Positions 17,734 to 26,371 of a DNA stretch of 55,424 bases are shown piece by piece. The stretch is from an uncultured Mucilaginibacter sp. (GTDB taxonomy: Bacteria > Bacteroidota > Bacteroidia > Sphingobacteriales > Sphingobacteriaceae). Each line of letters opens with the position of its first letter. Position 1 is the first letter of the stretch. Location: NCBI RefSeq assembly GCF_946481715.1, contig NZ_CAMLOV010000014.1:1-55424 (forward strand), written 5' to 3'. The translations under genes and the position numbers were made by a program. The notes beneath the pieces are model-generated. The model did no database searches, had not been told where the DNA came from, and worked only from the letters and a program-made list of their open reading frames with translations.

Positions 17734-18876
17734 ATGCAGTTTAAGCAAATTACCGGGCAGGATGCTATTAAGCAACGTTTGATCACCTCTGTAAACGAGA
17801 ACAGGGTGAGCCATGCGCAGCTTTTCCTGGGCCCCGAGGGTAGCGGAAGCCTGGCTTTAGCTGTTGCTTACGCCCAATATTTAAGCTGCGAGGATAAACA
17901 GCCCGATGATTCCTGCGGGGTGTGTTCATCATGCCGTAAGTACCAGAAATTAATGCACCCCGATCTGCATTTTTCTTACCCAACCTTCGGCACGCCAAAA
18001 GAATCGTCGATAGATTTTATTGAACAATGGCGAACCGCCTTTACCGAGAACCCCTACCTAAGCCTGGATACCTGGCGCGGGTACCTGGACTCGGGTAACA
18101 AACAAGCTAACATTAATATTTTAGAGTGCCACCAGATCATCAAGAAACTCAGTTTTAAACCCTTCGAATCGGTTTACAAAGTTTTGATACTTTGGCTGCC
18201 CGAGTATTTGGATAAACAAGGCAACGCCCTGCTAAAAGTTATAGAAGAGCCGCAGCCCAACACGCTGTTTTTATTGGTAGCCCAAAACCAGGACCAGATA
18301 CTGAACACCATCCTCTCGCGTACGCAGCTGATCAAAATACCTTGTTTAAATTACGAAGATGTAAAGGGTCATCTCATCGCGCAGCATAACCAAACCGAAA
18401 CGGCGGCTTCAGAAATTGCCTACCTCAGCAATGGCAACATGACCGAAGCGCTTGACATGTTACAGCAGGATGCCAAAGGCTACCATAACCTGTTTGTACA
18501 ATGGCTGCGTTTGTGTTTCGGGAACAAAGGGCTGGAGGTACTGAGCTTTGTAGATCAATCCTCAAAAATGGGGAGGGAGAACCAAAAGAACTTTTTGCGC
18601 TACGGCATTAATTTCATCCGCGAATGCTGTTTAATATCGGCAGGAGCAGAAAGAATGGTACATTTACCCGATCTGGAACTGGATACGGCCCGTAAAATGG
18701 CCAAAGTGATGAACATCGCCCAGTCGGAAACCATTATAGACGAGCTGGAAAAGGCTCATTATCATATAGAACGCAATGCTAACCCTAAGATCTTGTTTTT
18801 AGATGTATCTTTGCAGATTATAAAAGTACTAAATTTAAAAATCGTCCCCCCGGGGAATCATTATATACCGAATTAA
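17734..18876 (+). CDS. holB: DNA polymerase III clamp-loader subunit delta prime
   Basis: A 380-residue AAA+ type clamp-loader subunit. ITGQDAIKQRL and VSHAQLFLGPEGSGSLALA open the ATPase domain; the P-loop is degenerate (Ser-Leu replaces Lys-Thr), as expected of delta prime, which does not hydrolyse ATP. A zinc module CGVCSSCRKY follows, then HPDLHFSYP, LLKVIEEPQPNTLFLL and an SRT motif (LSRTQLIKIP) acting as arginine finger. The C-terminal collar domain is helical. The ATG at 17734 is preferred over a TTG nine bases earlier. It heads the conserved Bacteroidota order holB-ricT-gldH, with a three-base gap to ricT. Confidence 0.93.
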   Translation: MQFKQITGQDAIKQRLITSVNENRVSHAQLFLGPEGSGSLALAVAYAQYLSCEDKQPDDSCGVCSSCRKYQKLMHPDLHFSYPTFGTPKESSIDFIEQWRTAFTENPYLSLDTWRGYLDSGNKQANINILECHQIIKKLSFKPFESVYKVLILWLPEYLDKQGNALLKVIEEPQPNTLFLLVAQNQDQILNTILSRTQLIKIPCLNYEDVKGHLIAQHNQTETAASEIAYLSNGNMTEALDMLQQDAKGYHNLFVQWLRLCFGNKGLEVLSFVDQSSKMGRENQKNFLRYGINFIRECCLISAGAERMVHLPDLELDTARKMAKVMNIAQSETIIDELEKAHYHIERNANPKILFLDVSLQIIKVLNLKIVPPGNHYIPN

Positions 18877-18879
18877 ATT

Positions 18880-20349
18880 ATGGGATGCGGAAGTTGCTCA
18901 ACAGGGGGCGGTTGCTCACCTGCGGGCTGCAAAAGTAACGGCAGTTGCCTTACTAACGGTTGCAGCAAACTGGATGTACACGATTGGCTTTCCCACATGG
19001 ATATGCCAAACAATTATAAACCTTTTAGCATAGTAGAAGTAAAATTCAAAGGCTCGCGAAAGGAATTCTATCATAACCACGATAATATTTACCTGGAAGC
19101 GGGCGAATTGGTAGCGGTTGAAACCACAACCGGCGGCTACGATATTGGCCATGTAAGCATCACCGGCGAACTGGTGCGTATGCAAATGACCAAGCGCCAC
19201 GTAAAAGAAGCCGACGTTACAAAAAAGATATACCGCCGCGCCACCCCTGCCGATGTAGACAAGTGGAAAATGGCGAAGGATTTGGAGTGGGAAACCATGC
19301 ACAAATCGCGCACCTTAGCGCTCGAGCTTAAGCTGAGCATGAAAATAAGCGATGTAGATTACCAGGGCGATAAAACCAAAGCAACCTTTTATTATACTGC
19401 CGAGGGACGTGTAGATTTCCGTGAGCTCATCAAAAAAATGGCGGAAAGTTTCCGTATCCGTATAGAGATGCGCCAAATAGGCATGCGCCAGGAAGCAAGT
19501 CGCTTAGGCGGTATAGGCAGTTGCGGTCGCGAGCTTTGCTGTAGCACCTGGTTGACGGATTTTAAAACGGTATCCACCTCTGCAGCGCGGTACCAAAACC
19601 TATCGTTAAACACCCTTAAGCTTGCCGGCCAATGCGGTAAACTTAAATGCTGTTTAAACTACGAACTGGACACTTACATGGATGCGCTGAAGCACATCCC
19701 CGATAATGTGAACTACCTTAAAACCGAAAAAGGCGATGCCCGCTTGCAAAAGACGGATATATTTAAAAAGATAATGTGGTTTGCTTATCCAAGGGAAGAA
19801 AATTGGATCCCGCTACCTATCAGCCGGGTAAAAGAGATACAGCAGATGAACCGCGATGGTGTTTTGCCGGAAGATTTGGGCGAAATTGTAGAGATAGAAT
19901 CTGCACCGGTAAAAGTGTTGGATTACGAGAACGTGGTTGGGCAGGACAGCCTTACACGCCTGGATGAGCGCCGCAACGCTAATAAAAACAAGAACAAAAA
20001 TAAGAACCGCAACAAAGGCAATCGACCCGAGGGACAAGTGCAAGCCGGCGCCAGGCCCGAAGGCGGAAACCGCCCTGAGGGGGGCAACAGAGAAGGTAAC
20101 CGGCCGCAACAAAACAGGGGGCCGCGCCCAGAAGGCGGAAACAGGCCCGAAGGTAACCGGCCGCAGCAAAACAGGGGACCACGCCCCGAAGGTGGCGCAC
20201 AGGCAGGGCCACGACAGGAAGGAGATAACAGCCCTGACGGTAACCGCCCGCAAGGCAATAACCAAAACAGGCGCAACAGGCCAAGGCCAAACAACCCGAA
20301 TAATCCAAACCGTAACCCAAATAACCCACCCCCAGCAAGGCCGGAATAA
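18880..20349 (+). CDS. ricT: PSP1-domain protein, RicT-like Fe-S complex subunit with long disordered tail
   Basis: A 489-residue protein. Residues 1-31 are rich in Cys, Gly and Ser (seven Cys), typical of Bacteroidota members. The PSP1 core (about 45-290) carries the cysteine motifs SCGRELCCSTW and CGKLKCCLNYE, which in RicT help bind a 4Fe-4S cluster; RicT acts with RicA and RicF on mRNA processing in Bacillus. From about residue 364 the chain is a 126-residue low-complexity tail of Asn, Arg, Pro, Gly and Gln with a near-exact duplication of NRPQQNRGPRPEGG. The tail is predicted to be disordered and to bind RNA or be a spacer (inference). The stop overlaps the gldH ATG by one base (TAATG). 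Confidence 0.9.
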   Translation: MGCGSCSTGGGCSPAGCKSNGSCLTNGCSKLDVHDWLSHMDMPNNYKPFSIVEVKFKGSRKEFYHNHDNIYLEAGELVAVETTTGGYDIGHVSITGELVRMQMTKRHVKEADVTKKIYRRATPADVDKWKMAKDLEWETMHKSRTLALELKLSMKISDVDYQGDKTKATFYYTAEGRVDFRELIKKMAESFRIRIEMRQIGMRQEASRLGGIGSCGRELCCSTWLTDFKTVSTSAARYQNLSLNTLKLAGQCGKLKCCLNYELDTYMDALKHIPDNVNYLKTEKGDARLQKTDIFKKIMWFAYPREENWIPLPISRVKEIQQMNRDGVLPEDLGEIVEIESAPVKVLDYENVVGQDSLTRLDERRNANKNKNKNKNRNKGNRPEGQVQAGARPEGGNRPEGGNREGNRPQQNRGPRPEGGNRPEGNRPQQNRGPRPEGGAQAGPRQEGDNSPDGNRPQGNNQNRRNRPRPNNPNNPNRNPNNPPPARPE

Positions 20350-20828
20350 TGAAGCGGACGTTTAATGTTTTTTATGCCGTTATTATAGCCATGTACCTTT
20401 TTATGGTACAGGGCTGTACCGATCCCGCCGCGGTTATTGATAAAAATACGGAGATAGATAACCACAATTGGTCGTACGTAAACCGGCTTAAATTCGACGT
20501 AAAAATTGATGATGATGCCATACCCTACAATCTTTACTGTAATTTGAGGGTTGGCGCCGGCTACAGGTACTCAAACATCTATATCCTTTTGTCGCAAAAG
20601 CACGGCGATAAAAAATCAAGCACCCGCTACCAGTTTAAATTGGCCAACCCCGATGGCGAATGGTTGGGCAGCGGCAGCGGAAACCTATACAGCTACCAGT
20701 TGCCCTTGCGCACCGGGTATAAATTCCCGGCAAAGGGGGTTTACCATTTTGAGATAGAGCAAAACATGCGCGATAATCCCCTGCACGAAGTTAGCGATGT
20801 TGGTTTACGGGTAGAAAGGGCAAAATAA
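20349..20828 (+). CDS. gldH: Gliding motility lipoprotein GldH
   Basis: A 159-residue lipoprotein; the signal helix ends in a lipobox (VQGC, Cys23). It matches GldH in size and pattern, with the mature region NHNWSYVNRLKFDVKIDD, YNLYCNLRVGAGYRYSNIYIL and the C-terminal LHEVSDVGLRVER. GldH is needed for gliding in Flavobacterium johnsoniae but is also kept in non-gliding Bacteroidota, where its role is unclear. Its start codon overlaps the ricT stop, and the order holB-ricT-gldH is shared across the phylum. Confidence 0.93.
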   Translation: MKRTFNVFYAVIIAMYLFMVQGCTDPAAVIDKNTEIDNHNWSYVNRLKFDVKIDDDAIPYNLYCNLRVGAGYRYSNIYILLSQKHGDKKSSTRYQFKLANPDGEWLGSGSGNLYSYQLPLRTGYKFPAKGVYHFEIEQNMRDNPLHEVSDVGLRVERAK

Positions 20829-20906
20829 TTACAGGTTTTTACGCAATACGGGTAAAATACCACTTCCTGTTTTTATATTAGTTGCTTAAACCTAGCTCTT
20901 TAAGCA

Positions 20907-22184
20907 ATGAAAAAACTTGCCTTCCTGCTGCTGTTTACCCCCTTGTTTGTAAACGCACAAAATGCCGATAGTATAAAATACGTTGGCCAGGTTAAATATT
21001 ACACAAAAATTATTGCCGATAAACCAGCCGATGCGGAGGCATATTTTAAAAGAGGCAGCGCAAAATCATACCTCAATGATTATTCGGGCGCTATATTGGA
21101 CTTTAACAAAGCAATAAGCCTCAAACCAAAATACGAAGACGCTTTTATAGAACGCGGGCTTGCAAAAGACAATCTTAAAAATTTTAGCGGCGCCATTGCT
21201 GATTATACTGCCGCTATGCTTATAAAACCATCGGCACTTGCATATTATAACCGGGGCGTTGCAAAAGCGCATATGGATAATACCCAAGGGGCGCTGCTCG
21301 ATTTTGATAAGTCGATATTGTTAGACGCAACAGATGCGGACGCTTACAACGAGCGCGGTATCCAGAAAAAAAAATTGAAGGATTATAAAGGTGCCATATT
21401 AGATTACAGCAAAGCCATAGCACTGGACCCTACCGGCCCAAACCCGTATTATAACCGCGGCATTGCACAGCACCTGAGCAAAAACTACACAGCAGCACTG
21501 GAAGATTTTAACAAACTTGAAACCCTAACCCCGGATGACCCGGATTTATACTATAGCCGGGGCAATACAAAGCGCCACATGAAAGATAACCAGGCCGCCA
21601 TAGCCGATTACGATAAAGCAATACAATTATCGCCTCAGTTTTTGGATGCCTATAATAACCGCTCGATAGCTAATTACAATTTAAAAGACTATAAAGCGGC
21701 TATTGCCGATGCGGATAAGATAATTTCTATCGATCCAAAGTATGAAGACGGCTATTATAACCGCGGGCTGGCGCAGGATGGGCTTAGCAATTATAACGAT
21801 GCCATAGAGGACTACAATAAATACATCGCTTTGCTGCCAAACGATGCCGACGGTTATTTTAAAAGAGGCACATCAAAACTAAACCTTGATGATGATAAAG
21901 GTGCGATTGAAGACCTAAGTAAGGCAATAATGATAGATAAAGATTATACAGACGCCTATTTTAACCTTGCGCTGGCAAAAAAATCGCTTGGCGATTATAA
22001 AGGCGCGATAGAAAATTATACTAAATACATAGCGCTTGAACCCACAGACGGGGATGCTTTTAACAACCGGGGTAATGCCAAACGCCTATCGGGCGACGTG
22101 GCAGGCGGTTGCACCGACTTTAAAAAGGCCGTAGCATTAGGCAATAAATTGGCTGAAGGGAATATTGCTAAATTTTGTAAATAA
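20907..22184 (+). CDS. Exported TPR-repeat protein (paralog 1)
   Basis: A 425-residue exported protein: signal peptide 1-18 (ending VNAQ), then about eleven 34-residue tetratricopeptide repeats with the pattern AYYNRG.AK...DY.GAI.DYDKAI.L.P. These form a superhelix for protein-protein contacts, here presumably in the periplasm. It ends with a GNAKRLSGDVAGGCTDFKKAVALGNKLA segment with a cysteine, as in other Bacteroidota TPR proteins. The gene at 23535 is a clear paralog with the same ending. No enzymatic domain is attached. It lies 78 bases after gldH. Confidence 0.9.
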   Translation: MKKLAFLLLFTPLFVNAQNADSIKYVGQVKYYTKIIADKPADAEAYFKRGSAKSYLNDYSGAILDFNKAISLKPKYEDAFIERGLAKDNLKNFSGAIADYTAAMLIKPSALAYYNRGVAKAHMDNTQGALLDFDKSILLDATDADAYNERGIQKKKLKDYKGAILDYSKAIALDPTGPNPYYNRGIAQHLSKNYTAALEDFNKLETLTPDDPDLYYSRGNTKRHMKDNQAAIADYDKAIQLSPQFLDAYNNRSIANYNLKDYKAAIADADKIISIDPKYEDGYYNRGLAQDGLSNYNDAIEDYNKYIALLPNDADGYFKRGTSKLNLDDDKGAIEDLSKAIMIDKDYTDAYFNLALAKKSLGDYKGAIENYTKYIALEPTDGDAFNNRGNAKRLSGDVAGGCTDFKKAVALGNKLAEGNIAKFCK

Positions 22185-22243
22185 TAGTTAACTAGAGTTC
22201 AGGATAAGCGTATAGAAGCCACGCCCCAACCCTTCTCCAAAGA

Positions 22244-22449
22244 GTAATAGCCCATGATTGGACAGGGGCAAATTCACCAGACGTTCCGATGGAACGTTAT
22301 ATACTCAATGCATTTTGCTACCAACCAAACATCCCGAAGGGATGATATGGCGCTTCGTTCCATAGGAACGGCTGGCTGGTAGAAATTTATTAGCCATTTT
22401 CACGTTCCATCGGAACGTTTGGTGTAAGCTGTCTAAGATGGGCTATTAC
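22244..22449. repeat. Nested palindromic repeat cluster
   Basis: Outer arms GTAATAGCCCAT (22244-22255) and ATGGGCTATTAC (22438-22449) enclose a second, 23-base pair (22275-22297 with 22402-22424, one mismatch, each containing ACGTTCC...GGAACGT). Inside are further small palindromes: ATCCCGAAGGGAT (about 22330) and CGTTCCATAGGAACG (about 22356). The whole forms an imperfect 206-base cruciform-like structure. The CGTTCCATCGGAACG and CCCGAAGGG units look like dispersed REP families. Confidence 0.8.
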
Positions 22450-22602
22450 GTTCCAAAGAAGAAGGGCTAAATTTTTTATTTTAAAGCCCCTCCTTTGGAG
22501 AGGATTATTCATAATGGCTTCGCCTTTTAGGCGAGGCTAAGCAAGTGAATATCAAAATGCTCTCCTTGGATAAAGCAAAATCGTATCCCGAATCACATTA
22601 GT
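22450..22602. other. Rest of the 418-base gap after TPR paralog 1
   Basis: Together with the nested repeat this fills 22185-22602. It contains small hairpins (CCTCCTTTGGAGAGG at about 22490; GCTTCGCCTTTTAGGCGAGGC at about 22517) that could end transcription on either strand. No gene is seen. Confidence 0.4.
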
Positions 22603-22983
22603 TTAGTTAACCGTATAATCGGTAGTTATTTTACTAAACGAACCTAATTCCCTCCCGGAATCGGATGTGCCGGGGGCGCCGTTGTTGGTGATAGCATAAC
22701 CTACCGTGTTTTCGCCACTCGAGTTTTGTATTTCTAAATGCACAACGCTGCCGGCTACCAGACCAGTATTAAATTCATAGGTGCCGCTGGTTACCGTTTT
22801 TGTATCCAATGCAGAGTTTACGGTTTCGTCGGCTTTGGTAGCAGAGAGCGCTACCGTAAAGGCGGCAGTTGCTGTTACCGTAATTTTTATATTATGCGGA
22901 ACCGGGGCGCCTCCTCCTTTTTTGGAGCATGAGGTTATAAAAAGGCAACCAATAAGGCCTGCTAATATTATTATGTGTTTCAT
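22603..22983 (-). CDS. Small lipoprotein, unknown function
   Basis: A 126-residue lipoprotein with a clear signal peptide and lipobox (FITSC, Cys19), a Ser/Lys/Gly spacer and a mature part of about 100 residues rich in Thr, Val and Ala that should form a small beta sandwich (NIKITVTATAAFTVALSATKADE... VVHLEIQNSSGENTVGYAI). No family is recognised. Its neighbours are another small lipoprotein on the opposite strand and the two TPR paralogs. Confidence 0.7.
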   Translation of the reverse strand: MKHIIILAGLIGCLFITSCSKKGGGAPVPHNIKITVTATAAFTVALSATKADETVNSALDTKTVTSGTYEFNTGLVAGSVVHLEIQNSSGENTVGYAITNNGAPGTSDSGRELGSFSKITTDYTVN

Positions 22984-23059
22984 GGCGGAATATATTTGAA
23001 GAAAAATTAAACATGTAAATATGCCGATTGTAGTTTAACTATACCACAAAAATTTCGAC

Positions 23060-23311
23060 ATGAAACAAATAATTTCTTACATCGTAATTATGCTGGCGGC
23101 GGCGCTGTTGTTTTTTACGGCTTGTAAAGGCAACACCGGCCAAACCGGCGGCGCAAAGGCAGACTCGGGGCAAACACATGTAGGCAACTCAGGCCCGGCA
23201 GATAGTGCGGGCTATAAAACCAGTCCTGTAGAAACCGGCGGAAAAGACAGCAGCGGCAATGGCAGCGGTAGCGTTAATGCACCGAAGGATACACTGAAAA
23301 CGAAACCATAA
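23060..23311 (+). CDS. Small low-complexity lipoprotein
   Basis: An 83-residue lipoprotein: signal helix 1-20 and lipobox FTAC (Cys22). The mature 60 residues are almost entirely Gly, Ser, Thr, Lys and Asp, without predicted structure. Such tails occur as anchors or spacers in Bacteroidota. The start shown fits the signal peptide. Expression is uncertain. Confidence 0.55.
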   Translation: MKQIISYIVIMLAAALLFFTACKGNTGQTGGAKADSGQTHVGNSGPADSAGYKTSPVETGGKDSSGNGSGSVNAPKDTLKTKP

Positions 23312-23534
23312 ATAGAAGGCTGGAAAGACAATAGCCAACTATCGAACCGAGGTAGCGGTGCGCTTTGCTATAAAAAGCGCGATCTACTATTCAAATCATC
23401 TTTGCCGCTTGTATGGCTTTGTGGCTTTTGTGTTTCTCTCTTTGTGCCCTTCGTGGTAAAATTAAAAAGATACCGGGCGACCATTTGCTACCGGTAGATA
23501 AAACAGCTATTTTCGGTGTTCCTAATACCACGTC

Positions 23535-24731
23535 ATGAAAAAGTTGTTCGCTTTTATTTTTTTCGCCCCCTTATTCGCATCGGCACAAAATGCAACATTA
23601 AAAACCAGCACGCCAGATAGCCTTGAGGCGGTAAAAGTGATTGATTTTTACACCAAAGAAATAGCCGATAACCAAAACCTGGCAGAGAGCTATTACCAAC
23701 GGGGCCACGCGCGGATAACGCTGAAAGATTTCAATGGCGCGTTGCTGGATCTAAACAAAGCAGTTAAGTTAAAAATCGACTACGACAGGGCTTACGTAGA
23801 CCGCGGCCGGCTAAAAGATGTTATGGAAGATTATGAAGGAGCCATTGCCGATTATAGCCAGGCGATACTGATAAAACCAACCGCCGTAGCCTACTATAAC
23901 CGGGGGCTGGCCAATAGTAGCCTTGATAAAAAGGCAGATGCTATTGCCGATTACGGCAGAGCTATTGAAGCAGACCCCAAATACAAGAACGCATATATAG
24001 AACGCGGGCTGGCAAAAGCAGAAGGCGGCGACTACAAAGGAGCGATAGCCGATTTTGATGCGGCAATAGCCATAGACCCGGATAATGCTGATGCTTATCA
24101 TCATCGTGCAGAGGTAAAGGGCCTTACCAATGATGCTACAGGCGCAGCTACAGATTATAAAAGGTTTATCCAACTATCTCCGCCGGATGCGGATACTTTT
24201 GTTGGCAGCGGCAATGCTAAACTGAAAACCCGGGACTATGCCAGCGCGGCGGCCGATTATAACAACGCCATAAAATTGAACCCCAAAAACATTATGGCAT
24301 ACTATAACCGCGCAATTGCCAACGAAAATTTAGGGCGGTTTGATGCGGCCATAGCCGATTATTCGGTTTACCTAAAATATAACGATGCCGGCTCGTCGGC
24401 TTATATAAAAAGAGGCAATGCCTATTTAAAAAAGAACGATTATAAAAACGCAGCGGCCGACTATAGCAAGAGCCTCGCCCTTGCCCCCCAAAATACCGAA
24501 GCATTGTTTAACAGGGCCTTTGCAAGGCGCAACCTGAAAGATTACCCCGGAGCTATTGCCGATTATACAAAAGTTATAGCGCTTGACCCTAAAAACGGCG
24601 ACGCATACAACAACAGAGGGTTTATTTACTACAACCTAAAAAACAGCGCTGCTGCCTGCCCCGATTTTAAAAAGGCAGTCTCGCTTGGCAACAAGGCGGC
24701 AATAGAAAATGCAATGCATATTTGCAGGTAG
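23535..24731 (+). CDS. Exported TPR-repeat protein (paralog 2)
   Basis: A 398-residue exported protein, paralog of the one at 20907: signal peptide 1-18 (ending ASAQ), then about ten TPR units with the same DY.GAIADY.KAI..DP spacing, ending in SAAACPDFKKAVSLGNKAA with a conserved cysteine. Some units are less regular (residues 200-225). The two proteins probably arose by local duplication, with two small lipoprotein genes now between them. The role is presumably scaffolding in the periplasm; no partner is indicated by the neighbours. Confidence 0.9.
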   Translation: MKKLFAFIFFAPLFASAQNATLKTSTPDSLEAVKVIDFYTKEIADNQNLAESYYQRGHARITLKDFNGALLDLNKAVKLKIDYDRAYVDRGRLKDVMEDYEGAIADYSQAILIKPTAVAYYNRGLANSSLDKKADAIADYGRAIEADPKYKNAYIERGLAKAEGGDYKGAIADFDAAIAIDPDNADAYHHRAEVKGLTNDATGAATDYKRFIQLSPPDADTFVGSGNAKLKTRDYASAAADYNNAIKLNPKNIMAYYNRAIANENLGRFDAAIADYSVYLKYNDAGSSAYIKRGNAYLKKNDYKNAAADYSKSLALAPQNTEALFNRAFARRNLKDYPGAIADYTKVIALDPKNGDAYNNRGFIYYNLKNSAAACPDFKKAVSLGNKAAIENAMHICR

Positions 24732-24805
24732 CAGTTTGTAGCCGTGGTTGCTTTTTATTAGTAAGGTAAAATTGCTACATTCGTTTTGCTAATATTTTTA
24801 TCAAA

Positions 24806-26179
24806 ATGGATATAGTTGTTTTGGGTATTGCCGGGGTGATTTTGCTTGTTGCTTTGGTGTTGTTTTTAGTGGGAAAGAAGCACCCAGCTTCCGTATCCGC
24901 AGAAGAATTTGCCGAAGTAAAAAGTGAAAACGAATCGCTGAAAATTGCCCTGGCGGTTGCCGGGCAACGCGTGGAAGGTGCACTGGCTGAAAAGGAAAAC
25001 ATCACCAAACACTTAAGGGAAGAGCAAACACGGATACTGGATGAACTGGTTGATGTACGCAGCCAATTGGCCCAGGCTAACCAAAGCCTGGAATCGTCCC
25101 GCTCCTATTTTAAAGCTCAGCAAGAAAAACTGGCCGAGCAGAAAGCAGATATCGAACAAACCCGTACCCATTTCCAAAAGGAATTTGAAAATGTTGCCGA
25201 GAAATTGTTGAAAGAAAAATCGCGGGAGTTTACAGATGTAAATAAGCTAAGCATCGATACCATCCTGAACCCGCTGAAAGAAAACATAAAAGCCTTTGAA
25301 GAAAAGGTAGATAAAGTTTACAACATGGAGGCCGCCGAGCGCAATACCTTAAAAGGCGTTATAACTCAACTGATGGACCTTAATAAACTCATCAGTACCG
25401 AGGCCTCCAATCTTACCCGGGCACTAAAAGGCGATAACAAAAAGCAGGGCAATTGGGGTGAGGTGATCTTAGAAAAAGTTTTAGAGCGCAGCGGGCTGGT
25501 ACGGGATAGGGAGTACCGCGTCCAAACCAGCCTTAACCAGGTCGATGGGAGCCGGATGCAACCCGATGTGATTATAGACCTGCCGGATGAGAAGCACCTG
25601 ATCATCGACTCTAAAGTATCGCTCATCGCCTACGAGCGGCTGGTAAATTGCGAAACGGAAGATGAGCGTCGCCTGTTCTCAAAGGCGCATATCGAATCTA
25701 TCCGGGGGCACGTGCTGGGGCTGTCGGCCAAAAATTACCACGACCTGTACCAGGTAAACTCGCCCGATTTTGTTTTGCTTTTTGTACCTATAGAATCTTC
25801 GTTCAGCTTTGCCGTGCAGCTGGATGCCGACCTTTTTAGCGATGCCTGGGATAAGCGGGTGGTCATTGTTAGCCCGAGTACGTTGCTGGCCACCCTGCGC
25901 ACCATCGCCAGTATTTGGAAACAGGAACGCCAAAACCGCAACGTGCTGGAGATAGCCCGGCTCAGCGGGGAGATGTACGATAAGTTTGTAGGTTTTGTAG
26001 GCGATATGGAAGGCATCGGCAAAAACATTAAACAAAGCCAGGACAGTTATGAAAAGGCCTTGAATAAACTTACAGATGGCCGCGGAAATTTAACGATAAC
26101 CGCCGAAAAAATAAAGAAATTGGGTGCCCGGGCAAACAAGCAGATTGACGTAAAATACATCGGCGAGGATGCCCCCTGA
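24806..26179 (+). CDS. rmuC: DNA recombination protein RmuC family
   Basis: A 457-residue protein anchored by an N-terminal membrane helix (about 3-23), followed by a coiled coil (about 30-135) and the RmuC nuclease-like core (about 150-430). The core shows KGDNKKQGNWGEVILEKVLERSGL, QPDVIIDLPDEKHLIIDSKVSLIAYE (PD-(D/E)XK-like residues) and FVPIESSFSFAVQ. RmuC limits DNA inversions at short repeats in E. coli, which is notable given the many palindromes around it. The gene appears monocistronic. Confidence 0.93.
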   Translation: MDIVVLGIAGVILLVALVLFLVGKKHPASVSAEEFAEVKSENESLKIALAVAGQRVEGALAEKENITKHLREEQTRILDELVDVRSQLAQANQSLESSRSYFKAQQEKLAEQKADIEQTRTHFQKEFENVAEKLLKEKSREFTDVNKLSIDTILNPLKENIKAFEEKVDKVYNMEAAERNTLKGVITQLMDLNKLISTEASNLTRALKGDNKKQGNWGEVILEKVLERSGLVRDREYRVQTSLNQVDGSRMQPDVIIDLPDEKHLIIDSKVSLIAYERLVNCETEDERRLFSKAHIESIRGHVLGLSAKNYHDLYQVNSPDFVLLFVPIESSFSFAVQLDADLFSDAWDKRVVIVSPSTLLATLRTIASIWKQERQNRNVLEIARLSGEMYDKFVGFVGDMEGIGKNIKQSQDSYEKALNKLTDGRGNLTITAEKIKKLGARANKQIDVKYIGEDAP

Positions 26180-26359
26180 TAGCACTTTGCCTAAAATAAA
26201 AAAGCCTGAAAAATTCGCGCATTTTTGCACAGAAGCGGAAATAAGCCATGTAAAAGAATGACAACCAAGCCTATTTTTTGCGTTTTTTGCCCATTAGTGC
26301 GCAGCTTAAAACACACAATTGGCTGTTAATGTATCAGTTACCTAATACAGATATTTTCT

Positions 26360-26367
26360 TAATTTTG
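26360..26367 (+). promoter_or_regulatory. -7 promoter box TAATTTTG (O-methyltransferase)
   Basis: Exact TAnnTTTG match ending four bases before the ATG at 26372. Transcription would start on or beside the A of ATG, so the mRNA is predicted leaderless. Confidence 0.6.
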
Positions 26368-26371
26368 CCGG

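Noticed and set aside
19813..20465. Minus-strand open frames opposite the RicT tail
   Set aside because: Long antisense frames arise from the low-complexity GC-rich tail codons; their proteins are runs of Gly, Leu and Pro without sense.
22244..22449. CRISPR array
   Set aside because: The repeats are inverted and nested, not direct repeats with regular spacers, and no cas genes are present.
23390..23465. Gene or RNA in the spacer rich in CTTTGTGGC-type words
   Set aside because: It looks like a degenerate dispersed repeat of Bacteroidota spacers, with no open frame or stable fold.
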